Shown piece after piece: positions 1 to 11,498 of a stretch of DNA of 64,000 bases. The translations under genes were made by a program, and so were the position numbers. Source of the DNA: Bufo bufo. Taxonomy: Eukaryota; Chordata; Amphibia; Anura; Bufonidae. Where the stretch lies: positions 400,196,645-400,260,644 of the forward strand of contig NC_053389.1 of NCBI RefSeq assembly GCF_905171765.1, read 5' to 3'. Each line of letters starts with the position of its first letter. The first letter of the stretch is position 1. The notes under the pieces were generated by a model, which saw only the letters and a list, made by a program, of their open reading frames with translations, ran no database searches and was not told the DNA's origin.

Positions 1-100
1 ACACTCATGGCAATTAGTTGTTCCAATAGCGTTTTTCCCTCTATCTAGCTGTGGTATCGCAGCAGAACCGCACACAACTGCTGCACAATACAAATGCACT

Positions 101-133
101 ATAATATACTTTCTATGTTAGAAAGTATATTAT
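101..133. repeat. Perfect 14-bp hairpin
   Basis: Arms at 101-114 and 120-133 are perfect reverse complements around a 5-base loop (ATGTT). The following 180-215 region contains the palindrome AGTCCTTAAAAGGACT, also found near 37.4 and 37.5 kb, so 1-240 is probably part of the same dispersed repeat family. No gene is visible in 1-660. Positions 300-500 contain frog-repeat-like sequence rich in GAACCG words. Confidence 0.75.
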
Positions 134-520
134 AAGTATATCACACCACTCAGTATATCACACCTATCGATAGCACACCTATACCAGTCCTTAAAAGGAC
201 TTTTGTAGCCCTATTAGCTAGCGTTTGGTGTCCCTAACAGCCTGTCGCTGCTCCACAAAGCAACCTCTTTATACACTGGCAAAACACAGAATGTAAAATG
301 GCTGCCAGATCGGATTCTTTAATATGGTGGGGGTGTGTCCATGTGCTGAAAAGTCTCAATTGGCTGTCCTGTCCCACCTGTTGGATGTGTCATGGGTCAA
401 AGTTTAACGCAATGCAAAAGAATATGGCGCAAGCGTACATCGCCATCTGATTGCATGTTCGGCGAACCGCGAATGCGCAAAGTTCGCTGCGAACCGACCA
501 CCGGACGAACCGCAAGGCCA

Positions 521-573
521 TCTCTATAGATAGATATTATAGATAGATTAGATAGATAGATAGATAGATAGAT
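521..573. repeat. GATA microsatellite
   Basis: Imperfect (GATA)n tract with an interrupted left half and a clean run of GATA units on the right. It is a simple sequence repeat with no coding potential. Confidence 0.85.
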
Positions 574-666
574 GGTGTTTTACTATTTTTCATTTGGAAA
601 CATCAATTGACCAGCAAAAAAATTGCAATCAAGCTTCAGTTAAGCCACAAACTTGAAATTGGTTAA

Positions 667-965
667 GGCCTCATGCACACGGCCGTTGTTTGGGTCCGCA
701 TCCGAGCCGCCATTTTGGCGGCTCGGTTGCGGACCCATTCACTTCAATGGGGCCGCAAAAGATGCAGACAGCACTCCGTGTGCTGTCCACATCCGTTGCT
801 AAGTTCCGCGGCCCCGCAAAAAAAATATAACATGTCCTATTCTTGTCTGCAAAACGGCCGCCCGTTCCATTCCGCAAATTGTGGAAGGCACACGAACGGC
901 TTCTGTTTTTTGTGGATCCGCGGTTTGCGGACTGCAAAAAACGGCACGGTCGTGTGCATGTAGCC
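667..965. mobile_element. PIF/Harbinger-type MITE (TAA target duplication)
   Basis: The ends are inverted repeats: GGCCTCATGCACACGGCCGT at the left against the complement of the right end, GGCTACATGCACACGACCGT. A 3-bp TAA flanks both sides (664-666 and 966-968), the TWA target typical of PIF/Harbinger. The ~300-bp interior is GC-rich and has no transposase, so the element is non-autonomous. Short open frames on both strands here are incidental. Superfamily is inferred from the target duplication and end structure. Confidence 0.7.
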
Positions 966-1352
966 TAAGACTGCTATTTTCTGCTCTATGTAGTACCTAA
1001 ATGTCTAAAAGCTTTCACAGCATATTTCCTTTTCTATCTGAACCCTGTAGCCCATATATAGTACAATCAGAATATGTGCAGTTAAGTCATTGCTCCTCTC
1101 TGCACATATCAAACTTTTTGGCAGTACTTTGTTGAAAACAACCCACATGGGCAATAAAATGAATCAGGCTAAGTCTCTAATAATATGCAATAGCTTAAAT
1201 TGCAGGAACTCATACCATACAATGGATAATGACTGTAGCATAGCTGATTTACCTGTTCTTTTTCAAATACAGAGCTTCAAAAGTATGAATACTAAATGTG
1301 TATTGTTTATCCTTGCTCAAAAAAATTTGACATTTACTTATATGACTAATAT

Positions 1353-2299
1353 TGTTAAGACCAGTGGGTGGGACTCCCTGATCAAACCAAAGAGTGTGGA
1401 TTCTCTGCGTCAACCAAGTGATGGCAGCCACTAACCCCTCGGGTGTTATTCAGCACTCTCACAGGAGACAGGACATAACGCAGCAAGAGAAAATTTGAAC
1501 CACTACCTACAGGATTAGCTAATATGGTTGACAGCTGACTCACAGAGTCAGACAACAGGTAACGCTCCAGTAGCTCAAGTTACAGTAAGAACCACAGTTA
1601 GTGTGAACTGAGTCCAATAGCAGACACAAAGCGGTATTGCAGAGAAGACTGGAGTAAAGAGATAGCAGCAGCGGGCTGTGAGACAGGAGATACTGTGGAT
1701 ATGACAGGTGTGACAGCGGGAGGTATGGCAGAAGGCCCAGGCCTAACTGTACCCCCTCCCTTACGCCTCCCTGTCACCGCCAGTTCTGTAAGAAGGTCTG
1801 ACAGACGTTCTTCTCTACCTCTTGTATGACGTTCTTTGTTTTGGATTTACTTTGTCATCTCCTTTCCTTCTGCCAGGTGTCACTTATTTAGACTAATCGT
1901 CTTCCTTTATATTCCCTTCCATACTCCCTCACTTTGCAGTTTATACTTCTTCCTGGATGAAGTGTTCACTGCTGGAGGCTGCTGCTGCTGTTTGCTCAGA
2001 TAAGTCTTTTCCTTTATTGTGTTTCCTTGCTGGCTTGATTCTAGGTGACCCTGACTCCCTCCATATTAAGTGCAGGGAGCCGGTGGTCGTGTCCCCTCAC
2101 TATTATAGGGTTTTCAGGTGTCACACAGTCTTAGGTACGTGGACATGCAATCGTCTACCATTGAGACCCTTGCATGTGTAAGCAGTCAGGGAGAGCTCTT
2201 AGGGTTTTAAAGGGCTCACCTATATGCTCCTTAGTTTGGGATCAAGCCAGTCGGTCATTTATTTATAAGTTCCAGCTATCTGCAAATTCATCCGTGACA
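1353..2299 (-). mobile_element. Gypsy-type LTR, minus orientation
   Basis: This 947-bp block begins TGTTAAGACC and ends CCGTGACA on the plus strand, giving the TG...CA ends expected of an LTR. Immediately outside its right edge (2300-2310) the minus strand reads AGGAGGGGCG, a good polypurine tract. Minus-strand integrase remains follow directly. It therefore looks like the 3' LTR of a minus-strand Ty3/gypsy element whose remaining body is truncated near 3.4 kb. No second LTR was found in the window. Confidence 0.6.
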
Positions 2300-3400
2300 C
2301 GCCCCTCCTATCATTAAACATGAAGGCAATATTTTTTCAGAAGAAAAAGAGCATAAATATTGTCTTCAGGTTCACAGGATCTCTCTTCAGGACCGTATCC
2401 TTTGCAGTCAACTAAATAGAACGTTTTACCTCTGACAATTTTTTTTGTAAAGAATATCCTTGATCTCAGAGGCACCTTTACAGAATCTGTTAAATACAGC
2501 AGGCTTGAGTAATGAAACATGGAAAGAATTAGAATTGCGAAGAGATGCTGGCAGTTTGAGTTTGTAGCACACAGGATTAATCTTCTCTATTATAGGAAAA
2601 GGAACCAGGAAGCGAGATGGAAGTCTGAGACGAATGTTCTTAGAGGAGAGCCATACCTTGTCTCCAGGTGAGAATTAAGGAGGAGTCCTGCGTCTCTTAT
2701 CCGTGTTTCTTGTCATCTGACCCACGGCTTTTTGAAGAGAGTTCCTGATATCCAACCAGGTCTTGGAGAATTCTTCAATAGAGGCTTCTGTGGCTGGTAC
2801 CCCAGAGGAAGCGGATACTGAAAGAGGAATATTAGGGTGTCGTACATAGACAATAAAAAATTTGATTTACTTGTAGCATCACAGATGTTATTATTGTGTG
2901 AAAATATAGCCCAGGGCATGAAGTCAACCCAGTCATCTTGATGAGCATTAGTGACGTGCCGCAAGAATTCAGTGAGGATTTGATTGACTCACTCCACCTG
3001 TCCATTAGATTGAGGATGATAGGCTGAAGAAAAATGTAATGTAGACCAGGCAGAAGGTAGACCAGGTAGAGGTACAAAATGCACCAGTTTAGAGAAACAG
3101 TCACCTACCACCCAGATGACTGTGCAACCTTTAGAGAGTGGAATATCAGTGATAAAGTCCATTCCCATATGTTGCCAAGGGACGTCAGGTACAGGCAGAG
3201 GAAGAAGAAGTCTGGCTGGTTTTAACTTAGAAGACTTATTTGGGGTGCAAATGCTACAAGAGGTCTTGAATATCTTTGTTCATGGATGGCCACCATTATT
3301 TACAAGCAATTCATTTCTGAGTTCCCTGAACTCCAGGATGATCAGCAGTCTTGAAGGCATGTCCCCATTGAAGGATTTTAATATAAGGTCAGAAATTGAT
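2300..3400 (-). pseudogene. Ty3/gypsy pol integrase fragment
   Basis: Minus-strand translation in several frames gives a recognisable retrotransposon integrase. A zinc-binding remnant (CSICTPNK) lies near 3.26 kb. It is followed by the core start MGMDFITDIP, then VVGDCFSKLVHFVPLP, AYHPQSNGQVER-like sequence, and the C-terminal stretch HQDDWVDFMPWAIFSHNN. Several frameshifts and stops separate these pieces. The gene runs right to left into the LTR at 1353-2299, the normal pol-to-3'LTR order. Protease, reverse transcriptase and RNase H are absent. Plus-strand open frames over the same bases are antisense shadows. Family level is confident; the exact clade is not determined. Confidence 0.75.
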
Positions 3401-3429
3401 GGAAACACCACTGAAATGGTCCGGAAACA

Positions 3430-3651
3430 GCATGGGGAGGATGTCTGGATGCATCATGGACTCCCAGGTCACTGCTGGGAACGATATTGTCTGAGTAGTA
3501 CACCACTTTTACAGACTGACAAAAATACGCACAAAACTGAAGATAAAATAGATTATAGAGGAAAAATTGTTAGGAACTATTCTTTCCTGTATATTTACTT
3601 GTATATGAAGTGCAAGTGCTGCCAAAAATTACAAGGAAGAGGCACACCGAT
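3430..3651. repeat. hAT terminal-region sequence, inverted relative to 43.1-44.1 kb
   Basis: This stretch is the reverse complement of parts of 43.85-44.05 kb, for example the GCAAGTGCTGCCAAAAATTA word at 3612 and the CTGCTGGGAACGAT word at 3473. The 43-44 kb copy follows a hAT transposase, so this is best read as an inverted copy of that hAT terminal sequence, later split by two solo LTRs. Confidence 0.55.
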
Positions 3652-4120
3652 TGAAGAGAAATGTGACTCCATCTTGTCTTTTCTTACATGTACAGAATTG
3701 TTATAACATCTCACCCACGCACTGTTTCACATCCCCCCCGCTGTGAGTTAGGTTCACTTATCTGTCTCAGGACAGATTCTGGGAATATCCTAGAACTAGA
3801 ACAAATGTACTGCGTACATTCTTATATGTGACTGATTAAAACCTATTATTCTTATTTACTGCATGTATACATACCATAAAAGGATGTTCTGGTAGTATGT
3901 GTGTGAGCACCAATGTTTATCTTTTATGATTGGTTTAACGCTGTTGTTATGCAAACTTTTCTACTGCCTATCTAAGGCCAAGCGATAGCATAATAAAGTT
4001 AGAGTGTTTCTCAGTGATACTTGTGTGTGTCTATTATTGCCAACTGAGAAACATCTCTCCTAACGTCAGTGTCTCAAACCAAGGTTGTCGTAGAGGTCCA
4101 GAAAGGTCCAAATCTTTTCA
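3652..4120 (+). mobile_element. Solo LTR, copy A
   Basis: A 469-bp block starting TGAAGAGAAATGTGACTCC and ending AAATCTTTTCA (TG...CA). It shares its full length with the block at 4373-4835. Flanking 5-mers are CCGAT (left) and CTGAT (right), a target duplication with one later change. An AATAAA-containing segment near 3990 fits a polyadenylation signal. No internal region adjoins it, so it is a solo LTR of an LTR retrotransposon or endogenous retrovirus. Orientation is inferred from the AATAAA. Confidence 0.65.
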
Positions 4121-4372
4121 CTGATACAATCTGTATATCACATAAAGGAGGGCCTCATTCACATTGTGGTACAATTGTTCAGGTAGTGGGACTCCTACAC
4201 TCATAAAGCCTATGCACTAAGTGAAAGGGCTGCCAAGAATTACAAAGAACCGGCACTCTAATACAGCCTTTATTAAACATAAAGGAGGGCATCATACACA
4301 CCCTTGAAAAATTATGATTGATGGCCTGCTGGTGACCCTCAAAAACATTAGGAGCAAGGGCCTGCTGGTGAC
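4121..4372. repeat. hAT tail segment between solo LTRs
   Basis: The sequence between the two solo LTRs matches the reverse complement of 43.61-43.83 kb, including a word for a tract of repeated GGCCTGCTGGTGACCCTC. This shows that both LTRs inserted independently into a pre-existing hAT-type terminal region. Confidence 0.55.
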
Positions 4373-4835
4373 TGAAGGGAAACGTGACTCCAGCTTGTCT
4401 TCTCTAAGATGTACAGAATTGTTATAATATCTCACCCACGCACTTCACATCCCCCCCCCCCCCCCCCCCGCTGTGAGTTAGGTTCACTTCTGTGAATCTC
4501 CCAGAACTAGAAAAAATGTTCTGTTTCACTCAGGGTCATTCGGCACAACTGCGTACATTCTTATATGTGACGTATTACATACCCATAAAAGGATGTTCCG
4601 GTAGTATCTGTATGAGCATCAATGTTTATCATTTATGATTGGTTTAACGCTGTTGTTATGCAAACTTTTCTACTGCCTATATGAGGCCAAGCTATAGCAT
4701 AATAAAATTAGAGTGTTTCTCAGTGATGTGTGTGTGTGTGTGTGTCTATTATTGCCAACTGAGAAACATCTCTCCTGACGTCAGTGTCTCAAACCAAGGT
4801 TGTCGTAAAGGTCCAGAAAGGTCCAAATCCTTTCA
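4373..4835 (+). mobile_element. Solo LTR, copy B, with GTGAC target duplication
   Basis: This 463-bp relative of copy A begins TGAAGGGAAACGTGACTCC and ends AATCCTTTCA. It is flanked by perfect 5-bp repeats GTGAC (4368-4372 and 4836-4840), the LTR-retroelement hallmark. It carries a C-homopolymer (about 20 bases) near 4450 and a short GT repeat near 4727. No coding region is attached. Confidence 0.75.
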
Positions 4836-5450
4836 GTGACCCTCTAAAACATTAGGGGCGATGGCCTGCTGGTGACCCTCTAAAACATTAGGGGCGAGGG
4901 CCTGATGGTGACCCTCTAAAACATTAGGGGCGAGGGTCTGCTGCTGAGCTGACCGTCTAAAACATTATGGGTGAGGGTCTGCTGCTGAGCTGACCATCTA
5001 AAACATTAGGGGCAAGGGCCTGCTGCTGATCTGACCATCTAAAACATCAGGGGTGAGGGTCTGCTGCTGAGCTGACCCTCTAAAACATTAGGGGCGAGGG
5101 CCTGCTGCTGAGCTGACCCTCTAAAACATTAGGGGCAAGGGCCTGCTGCCGAGTTGACCCTATAAAAAATTAGGGGTGAGGGTCTGCTGCTGAGCAGACC
5201 CTCTAAAACATTAGGGGCGAGGGTCTGCTGCTGAGCTGACCCTCTAAAACATTAGAGGTGAGGGTCTGCTGCTGAGCTGACCCTCTAAAACATTAGGGGC
5301 GAGGGCCTGCTGCTTATCTGACCATCTAAAACATTAGGGGTGAGGGTCTGCTGCTGAGCTGACCCTCTAAAACGTTAGGGGCGAGGGCCTGCTGCTGAGC
5401 GGACCCTCTAAAACATTAGGGGCAAGGGCCTGCTGCTGAGTTGACCCTCA
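4836..5450. repeat. ~50-bp tandem array of hAT tail units
   Basis: About a dozen imperfect units each contain CTAAAACATTAGGGGCGAGG and GGCCTGCTGCTGAGCTGACC, with unit lengths near 40-55 bp. A shorter, divergent reverse-complement version lies at 43.26-43.65 kb beside a hAT transposase, so these are subterminal repeats of that element family that have expanded here. Confidence 0.75.
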
Positions 5451-5454
5451 TTGT

Positions 5455-5545
5455 CCACATGGCCAGAGCTTGCCCTGTATGCCTTGGAGGTGCTGGCCTG
5501 CCCTGCAGCCAGTGTACTCTCTGAACATGTATTTAGCAAGTCAAG
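5455..5545 (+). pseudogene. hAT transposase C-terminal fragment
   Basis: Plus-strand translation gives WPELALYALEVLACPAASV followed by LSEHVFS, the hAT C-terminal dimerisation motif. It breaks off into a poly-T run at about 5559. Only around 30 codons remain. The same motif occurs intact at 42.9-43.0 kb. The 5545-5940 stretch holds low-complexity AT-rich sequence and no gene. Confidence 0.7.
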
Positions 5546-5940
5546 TGCAATGAATCTTTTTTTTTTTTTTTTTTTATTTGTCCCAATATTTTGGGGGCTA
5601 CCTACCCTAATAAAAAATAAATAAAAAACATTGTTGGCTACCTCCTCCATTGCTGACTCCACCTACAACACCACATTCACCGCCTCCTCAACCTCCGACT
5701 GCATATCCACCTCCTTCTCTGAGTTGCAGATTAATAATTTGTAATTTTTAGTTATTTTATTTCATTTTAAGTTATTTCCCTATCCACATTTGTTTGCAGA
5801 GCAGTTGAAATGCTCTTAAGCAAATTTTACTGTCTTTTACACCCCTCTAGCCGTTTCAAGGACTATTTTTGAGCCATTATAATTTAAAAAAGTGCCAATT
5901 TTAGTGCTCTAAATTGAAAAAATTCTTATTTTCAATTGTC

Positions 5941-7290
5941 GGGTGACATTTTACCATTTTTGGCGTATACAAACCCCTGCTGTGCCTGGGTGACAAGGGC
6001 CTAAATCTCTCAAAATCCTCTGTTGTATTGCTGGGTGACATGAACCCCCTTTTGCCGTGAATGCACCCCTGCTGTGCCTGGGTGACAGGGGCCTAAATCT
6101 CTCAAAATTCTCTGTTGTATTGCTGGGTGATATGAACCCCCTTTTGCCGTGAATGAACCCCTGCTGTGCCTGGGTGACAGGGGCCTAAATCTCTCAAAAT
6201 CCTCTGTTGTATTGCTGGGTGACATGAACCCCCTTTTGCCGTGAATGAACCCTTGCTCTGCATTGCTGACAGGGGCCTAAATCTCTCAAAATCCTCTGTT
6301 CTATTGCTGGGTGAAATGATCCCCCTTTTGCCGTGAATGAACCCCTGCTGTGCCTGGGTGACAGGGGCCTAAATCTCTCAAAATCCTCTGTTGTATTGCT
6401 GGGTGACATTTACCTCCTTTTGCCGTGAATGAACCCTTGCTGTGCCTGGGTGACAGGGGCTTAAATCTCTCAAAATCCTCTGTTGTATTGCTGGGTGACA
6501 TGAACCCCCTTTTGCCGTAAATGAACCCCTGCTGTGCCTGGGTGACTGTGGCCTAAATCTCTCAAAATCCTCTGTTGTATTGCTGGGTGACATGATCCCC
6601 CTTTTGCCGTGAATGAACCCCTGCTGTGCCTGGGTGACAGGAGCCTAAATCTCTCAAAATCCTCTGTTGTATTGCTGGGTGACATGAACCCGCTTTTGCC
6701 ATAAATGAACCAGTGCTCTGCATTGCTGACAGGGGCCTAAATCTCTCAAAATCCTCTGTTCTATTGCTAGGTGACATGATCCCCCTTTTGCCGTGAATGA
6801 ACCCCTGCTGTGCCTGGGTGACAGGGGCCTAAATCTCTCAAAATCCTCAGTTCTATTCCTAGGTGACATGATCCCCCTTTTGCCGTGAATGAACCCCTGC
6901 TGTGCCTGGGTGACAGGGGCCTAAATCTCTCAAAATCCTCTGTTCTATTCCTAGGTGACATGATCCCCCTTTTGCCGTGAATGAACCCCTTCTGTGCCTG
7001 GGTGACAGGGGCCTAAATCTCTCAAAATCCTCTGTTGTATTGCTGGGTGACATGATCCCCCTTTTGCCGTGAATGAACCCCTGCTGTGCCTGGGTGACAG
7101 GGGCCTAAATCTCTCAAAATCCTCTGTTGTTTTGTGAGTGACATGAACCCCCTTTTGCCGTGAATGAACCCCTGCTGTGCCTGGGTGACAGGGGTCTAAA
7201 TCTCTCAAAATCCTCTGTTCTATTGCTGGGTGACATAATCCCTCTTTTGCCGTGAATGAACCCCTGCTCTGCATTGCCGACAGGGAACTA
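5941..7290. repeat. 92-bp minisatellite, about 14-15 units
   Basis: Head-to-tail units of 92 bp contain GGGTGACAGGGGCCTAAATC, CTCTCAAAATCCTCTGTTGT and CCCCCTTTTGCCGTGAATGA. Units differ by a few substitutions each and the first and last are partial. Overlapping minus-strand open frames, spaced by multiples of 92 bp, are consequences of the repeat and not genes. The array lies between two hAT C-terminal fragments, so it may be an expanded internal repeat of a hAT element. Confidence 0.9.
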
Positions 7291-7299
7291 AATTTAGTG

Positions 7300-7690
7300 A
7301 AAACATCTGTTACTGATCGGAAGATGCGCGACTACAAGCGCTCGCTGCTGATGGTATTACCACCTGACAGCGGGGGCACAGTGGAAGCACAAGGCGAAGG
7401 CAGAGGAGGAGGAAGAGGTCGCCAACGCAGCTGGGGCACTACCAGCACCTGAGAAGGCAGGGTTAGCATGGCCCAAATGTGGAAAAGCTTTGTCAGCCTT
7501 GGAGGTGCTGACCTGCCCTGTAGCCAGTGTATAGTGTGAACGTGTGTTTAGCACGGCAGAGAGCATTATCACAGGCCGCAGCCAATGTGGACAAGCTTGC
7601 GTTTATTAAAATGAACCAGGCATGTATCACACAGGACTTGTCCGTACCTTGTGCAGAACAGACATTTATACCAGCCTCAACCATCCAATC
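7300..7690 (+). pseudogene. hAT transposase 3' fragment
   Basis: The 7313-7440 segment is homologous in inverted orientation to 9.84-9.99 kb, part of a hAT pseudogene. From 7498 the plus strand reads LEVLTCPVASV, then after a stop CERVFSTAESIITGRS, the hAT dimerisation region. Stops and indels are present. It is a decayed duplicate of the element at 9.5-15.2 kb. From 7700 to 8600 I see only repeat-like, low-complexity sequence and no supported gene. Confidence 0.6.
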
Positions 7691-8606
7691 TTGTACTCAA
7701 GTGCACTTATTCTTAGTTTTATTTTGTTATATAATATTTGGGGGGATACCCCAATTTAAAAATAAAAAATAACACAAATCAGTGTTGGCTACCTATTCCT
7801 CCTTCACCGCCGCTTCCACCTACACCGCCACGTCAAACTACACATTCACCCATCCACTGCCTCCTCAACCTCCTACTCCTAGATCTCCTTACCCCTTAAG
7901 GCACACAAGCGGTGTCCAGGAGTCAGCGCTCCCTGTAATTTTACCTTACCCGTGCCATGGTAGTGCGCTTGCGCTGAGGCGCACACCCGGAAGTTGAGGC
8001 ACACACCCCTGGAAGTCACGAGGGGTAAGGTATTTTCACGAGTAAGGATTTTTGTTAGAACACTGGCTCCCAGCTACCATCACCCGCTGTTATCAGATGC
8101 AGGACTGCAGCACTTGCACACCTATCATTCTACTTTGGTGAAAAGAACAGCACAATACCTCACAGGGCTTGTTCCTTTCTCCAAAGTAAACTTTACAGGA
8201 CCCACATGAACAGTCAAATCCCCCCCGCAGTGTGATATGCCTTCATGTGTGAGGAGGGGACAGAGCCAGAGGACCCAAGGCAGCAGCAGGAGATAATGGA
8301 GACGCTGAACCTTGTTACCTCCTGTGTCACTGTGCCTCCAGTATAATGTTCACTCCCCTCACTGGGCCTCCTACTCCACACAGCAGCACTGGGGTAAGTT
8401 ACTGTGGGAGGGAGGTTAGGGTCCTAAAGCTGCTGCCCCTGGTCCTCTTGTGTTCCCCTGTTGTTCCAGCCCCTCACAGACCTCTGCCCACTGACTATTT
8501 CACCTATACTTTATACACAGCTCCTAAGAAGTTATGTCTCCCAGTGACCCCCCCTTCCCTCTCATCAGTGGCATTTCAAATTTTCCCTGCCCCTCATCCC
8601 CCACAT

Positions 8607-8822
8607 ATGATGTAATGTCTCTGTAGGTTATATCAGTACTGGAGCGTTATAAGAGGAGCAGCTGATATCAGTCACATGTAATGTAATGTCTCTGGAGGTT
8701 ATATCAGTACTGGAGCATTATAAGAGGAGCAGCTGATATCAGTCACATATGATGTAATGTCTCTGGAGGTTATGTTAGTGCTGGAGTGTTATAAGAGGAG
8801 CAGCTGATATCAGTCACATAGG
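8607..8822. repeat. Three tandem copies of a ~75-bp unit
   Basis: Units contain ATGTAATGTCTCTGGAGGTT and AAGAGGAGCAGCTGATATCA and occur three times head to tail. No coding potential. Confidence 0.85.
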
Positions 8823-8841
8823 ATTTAAATGTACCCAGCGG

Positions 8842-9011
8842 CAGGGGCGTAGCTATAGGGGGTGCAGAGGTAGCAGTCGCTACCGGGCCCAGGAGCCTGA
8901 GGGGGCCCAAAGACCCTTGTGCCGCATAAGAAGACACACAACGCACTGAGGGAAGGGGGGCCCAAGCTAAACTCTTGCACCAGGGCCCATAAGCCATTAG
9001 CTACGCCCCTG
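8842..9011. mobile_element. hAT-type MITE with 8-bp target duplication
   Basis: A 170-bp element with inverted ends CAGGGGCGTAGCTA and TAGCTACGCCCCTG. It is flanked on both sides by the perfect 8-mer CCCAGCGG (8834-8841 and 9012-9019). An 8-bp duplication and CAGRG ends are standard for the hAT superfamily. There is no coding capacity. Confidence 0.9.
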
Positions 9012-9544
9012 CCCAGCGGCCTTGCTGGGATGTCATTATCAGGCTGCCAGCCCTTCTCCTAACAATGGGTCACCAGTACCATCAGCTATGGTACACCCAG
9101 TGGCTGGATAGAAGTCACAGCAGACTTAGTATTACCTTTTGTTTATTTTTTTTTGTTACATTTCTTAGCACTATAGGGGGCCAACATAATTGTGTGGAGG
9201 CAGCAGTACTATACGGAGGGCATAACTACTGTGTAGGGTTATAAATACTGGGTGGGAGCAGAAAGGGGGCATAACTACTGTGTGACACTGGGTGGGACTG
9301 GGGTATATAGAGTAGAGCGGAGTTAGAGGCATGGTGTAGTGGAAATAAATTTGATGTAGCACACTCCAGCTATTATCCCTCCTTGGGCTTTTCAGAAGTC
9401 GGGAGGTATGCTGTGGGAACCACGCTTAATGGTTTGCTGAACCCGCGCTCTTAGCGTGGTCCTGCCTCCTACCATTTTGGCCCACCTCCAATATGGGGCC
9501 ACTTTTAAGCTTTTTTTCCAGGGACACTGCGTTTGTTGTGATCA

Positions 9545-11493
9545 CCCCCCCCCCCCCCCCGCCGCGCTAAACAGACTTTCGGACAATACACTTGCCGCAA
9601 GGCAGGTCAGCACCTCCAAGGCGTAAAGGGCAAGCTCAGGCCATGTGCCAAATTTGGAGACCCAGAAGTTAAATGGGGCGAACCCATTAGTCAATACTTG
9701 CAGACGTGTGGACATGTACTGTTCCAACATGTTGCAGAAAGGCTGCCTCCTGTTAAGACGGTCTGTATCAGATGATGGTGCTGGATACTATGGCGTGCAG
9801 ACAAAGCTTTTCCACATTTTAGCCATGCTAAAACCTCCCTTCCGAGGTGCTGACAGTACCCCTGCTGCATTGGCAACTTCTTCCTCCTCTGTCTCCACCT
9901 TGTGCTTCCACTGAGCCCCCGCTGTCAGGTGGGAACGCCATCAGTAGCACCTCTACCAGCATTTGCTTGTACTCATGAATCTTCCGTTCACGCTACAGTG
10001 ACGGAAGTAAGGACAGCACGTTGCCCTTGTAGCGGGGATTCAGCAGGGTGGCCACCCAGTAATCAATACTAGTTAGAATGTGGGCAACTCGGCGGTCGAT
10101 GCGCAGGCACTGCAGCATGTAGTCGCTCATGTGTGTCAGGCTACCCAGAGGCAACGACAAGCTGTCCTCAGTGGGAGGTGTATCATCTGTGTGTATTCCC
10201 CCAGCCATGCTCCAGTGATGCCCATCAGCTGATTTGGGTGCCACCCTGCTGTGAACCGGGATCCTCCTCCTCATTATCATCATCATCCTCATCCTCCCAA
10301 ACTGTGCCCTGACTGGACAGTTGGGTACCTGGCCACTGTTGGTGCAGGAACTTACCGTCTGAGCCACCTGTGGATGACTGGCCTGATAACCATAGAAATG
10401 ATCCCTCCTGTGCCACATCCTCATCCATCAGCGCCTAAAGCGTTTTTTCAAGGAAACATAGAAGTGGGCTAGTAAAGCTGATGACGGCGTCATAACCACT
10501 GGCCACGTTGGTGGAGTACTCAAAGCAGCACAACACGACACACACGTCCCGCATGGAGGCCACCTCGTTGGTGGTGAAATGGTGCTGTTCGCAGAGCGAC
10601 TCACCTATGCGTGCTGCAGCTGAAACTCCACTATCGCCTGTTGCTGTTCGCACAGCCTCTCCAGCATGTGCAAGGTGGAGTTCCATCGCATATGAGGCGG
10701 TGAGCGGGAAGGCAGAAGTTACACTGCAGTGCAGACACTCGAGCAGCAGCATAGTGAGAATGCCGAAAGTGCGCACAGACGGCCCTCATTTTCTGCAGCA
10801 GCTCTGAAATATCAAGTTAATTCTTCAGGAAACTCTGCACCACCAAGTTCAGCACATGCGCCAGGTAAGGAATGTGCGTTAAACCGGTTAGGCCCAGAGG
10901 TGCTACGAGATTTCGCCCGTTGTCGCAAAACCACCAGGCTGGGCTCGAGGCTCAGTGGCATTAACCACTCATCAGTCTGTTGTTCCATGCCCGCCCACAG
11001 CTCCTGCGTGGTGTGGGGTATTTCCCCCAAGCATATGAGTTTCAGAACAGCATGCTGTTGTTTCCCCCTGGCTGTGCTGAAGTTGGTGGTGCAGGTGTTG
11101 CACTGACATGATGAGGAGGCGGTAGAGGAGGAAGCAGAGTAGGAATAGAAGGCAACAGGAGGCACTGAGAAACGTCCAGAAATCCTTGGTGGCGGTAGGA
11201 CATATGCCAAACTGCTGTCCGCCTTAAGCCCAGCCGCCACTACATTTACCCAGTGGGTAGTTAGGGAGATATAACGTCTCTGCCCATACTTACTGGTCCA
11301 CGTGTTGGTGGTTTTGTGGACCTTGCCACTGATGTCCGCAGCGCACACCTGATTTTTTCTGACACTTGTTTGTGAAGGGCAGGGATGACCCATCTGGAAA
11401 AGTAATGGTGGCTGGGAACCACGTACTGTGTGAAAGCTGCTGTCATTACATTTTTAAAACTCTCAGTTTCCACCAGATGGAATGGCAGCATTA
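9545..11493 (-). pseudogene. hAT/ZBED-type transposase, C-terminal two thirds
   Basis: Minus-strand frames give successive pieces of a hAT transposase: MLPFHLVETESFKNVM (around 11.47 kb), TTNTWTSKYGQRRYISLTTH (the TDTW catalytic region, around 11.28 kb), KQQHAVLKLICLG (11.05 kb), a segment around 10.5-10.75 kb, VATLLNPRYKGNVLSLLPS (around 10.03 kb), and LALYALEVLTCLAASVLSES before FSAAG (9.55-9.65 kb, dimerisation domain). Frameshifts and stops occur between pieces, so it is not functional. Its N-terminal BED finger is at 14.84-15.21 kb, separated by the LTR element at 11499-14593. The related plus-strand element at 39.5-43.1 kb shows the ancestral order. Confidence 0.8.
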
Positions 11494-11498
11494 CAAAG

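Noticed and set aside
3116..3706. 196-codon plus-strand frame
   Set aside because: It overlaps minus-strand integrase motifs and runs into a solo LTR; it has no recognisable domain.
5941..7290. CRISPR-like array or a family of small genes in the 92-bp repeats
   Set aside because: There are no unique spacers between short repeats; the whole 92-bp unit is repeated, and the DNA is vertebrate. The frames are by-products of the period.
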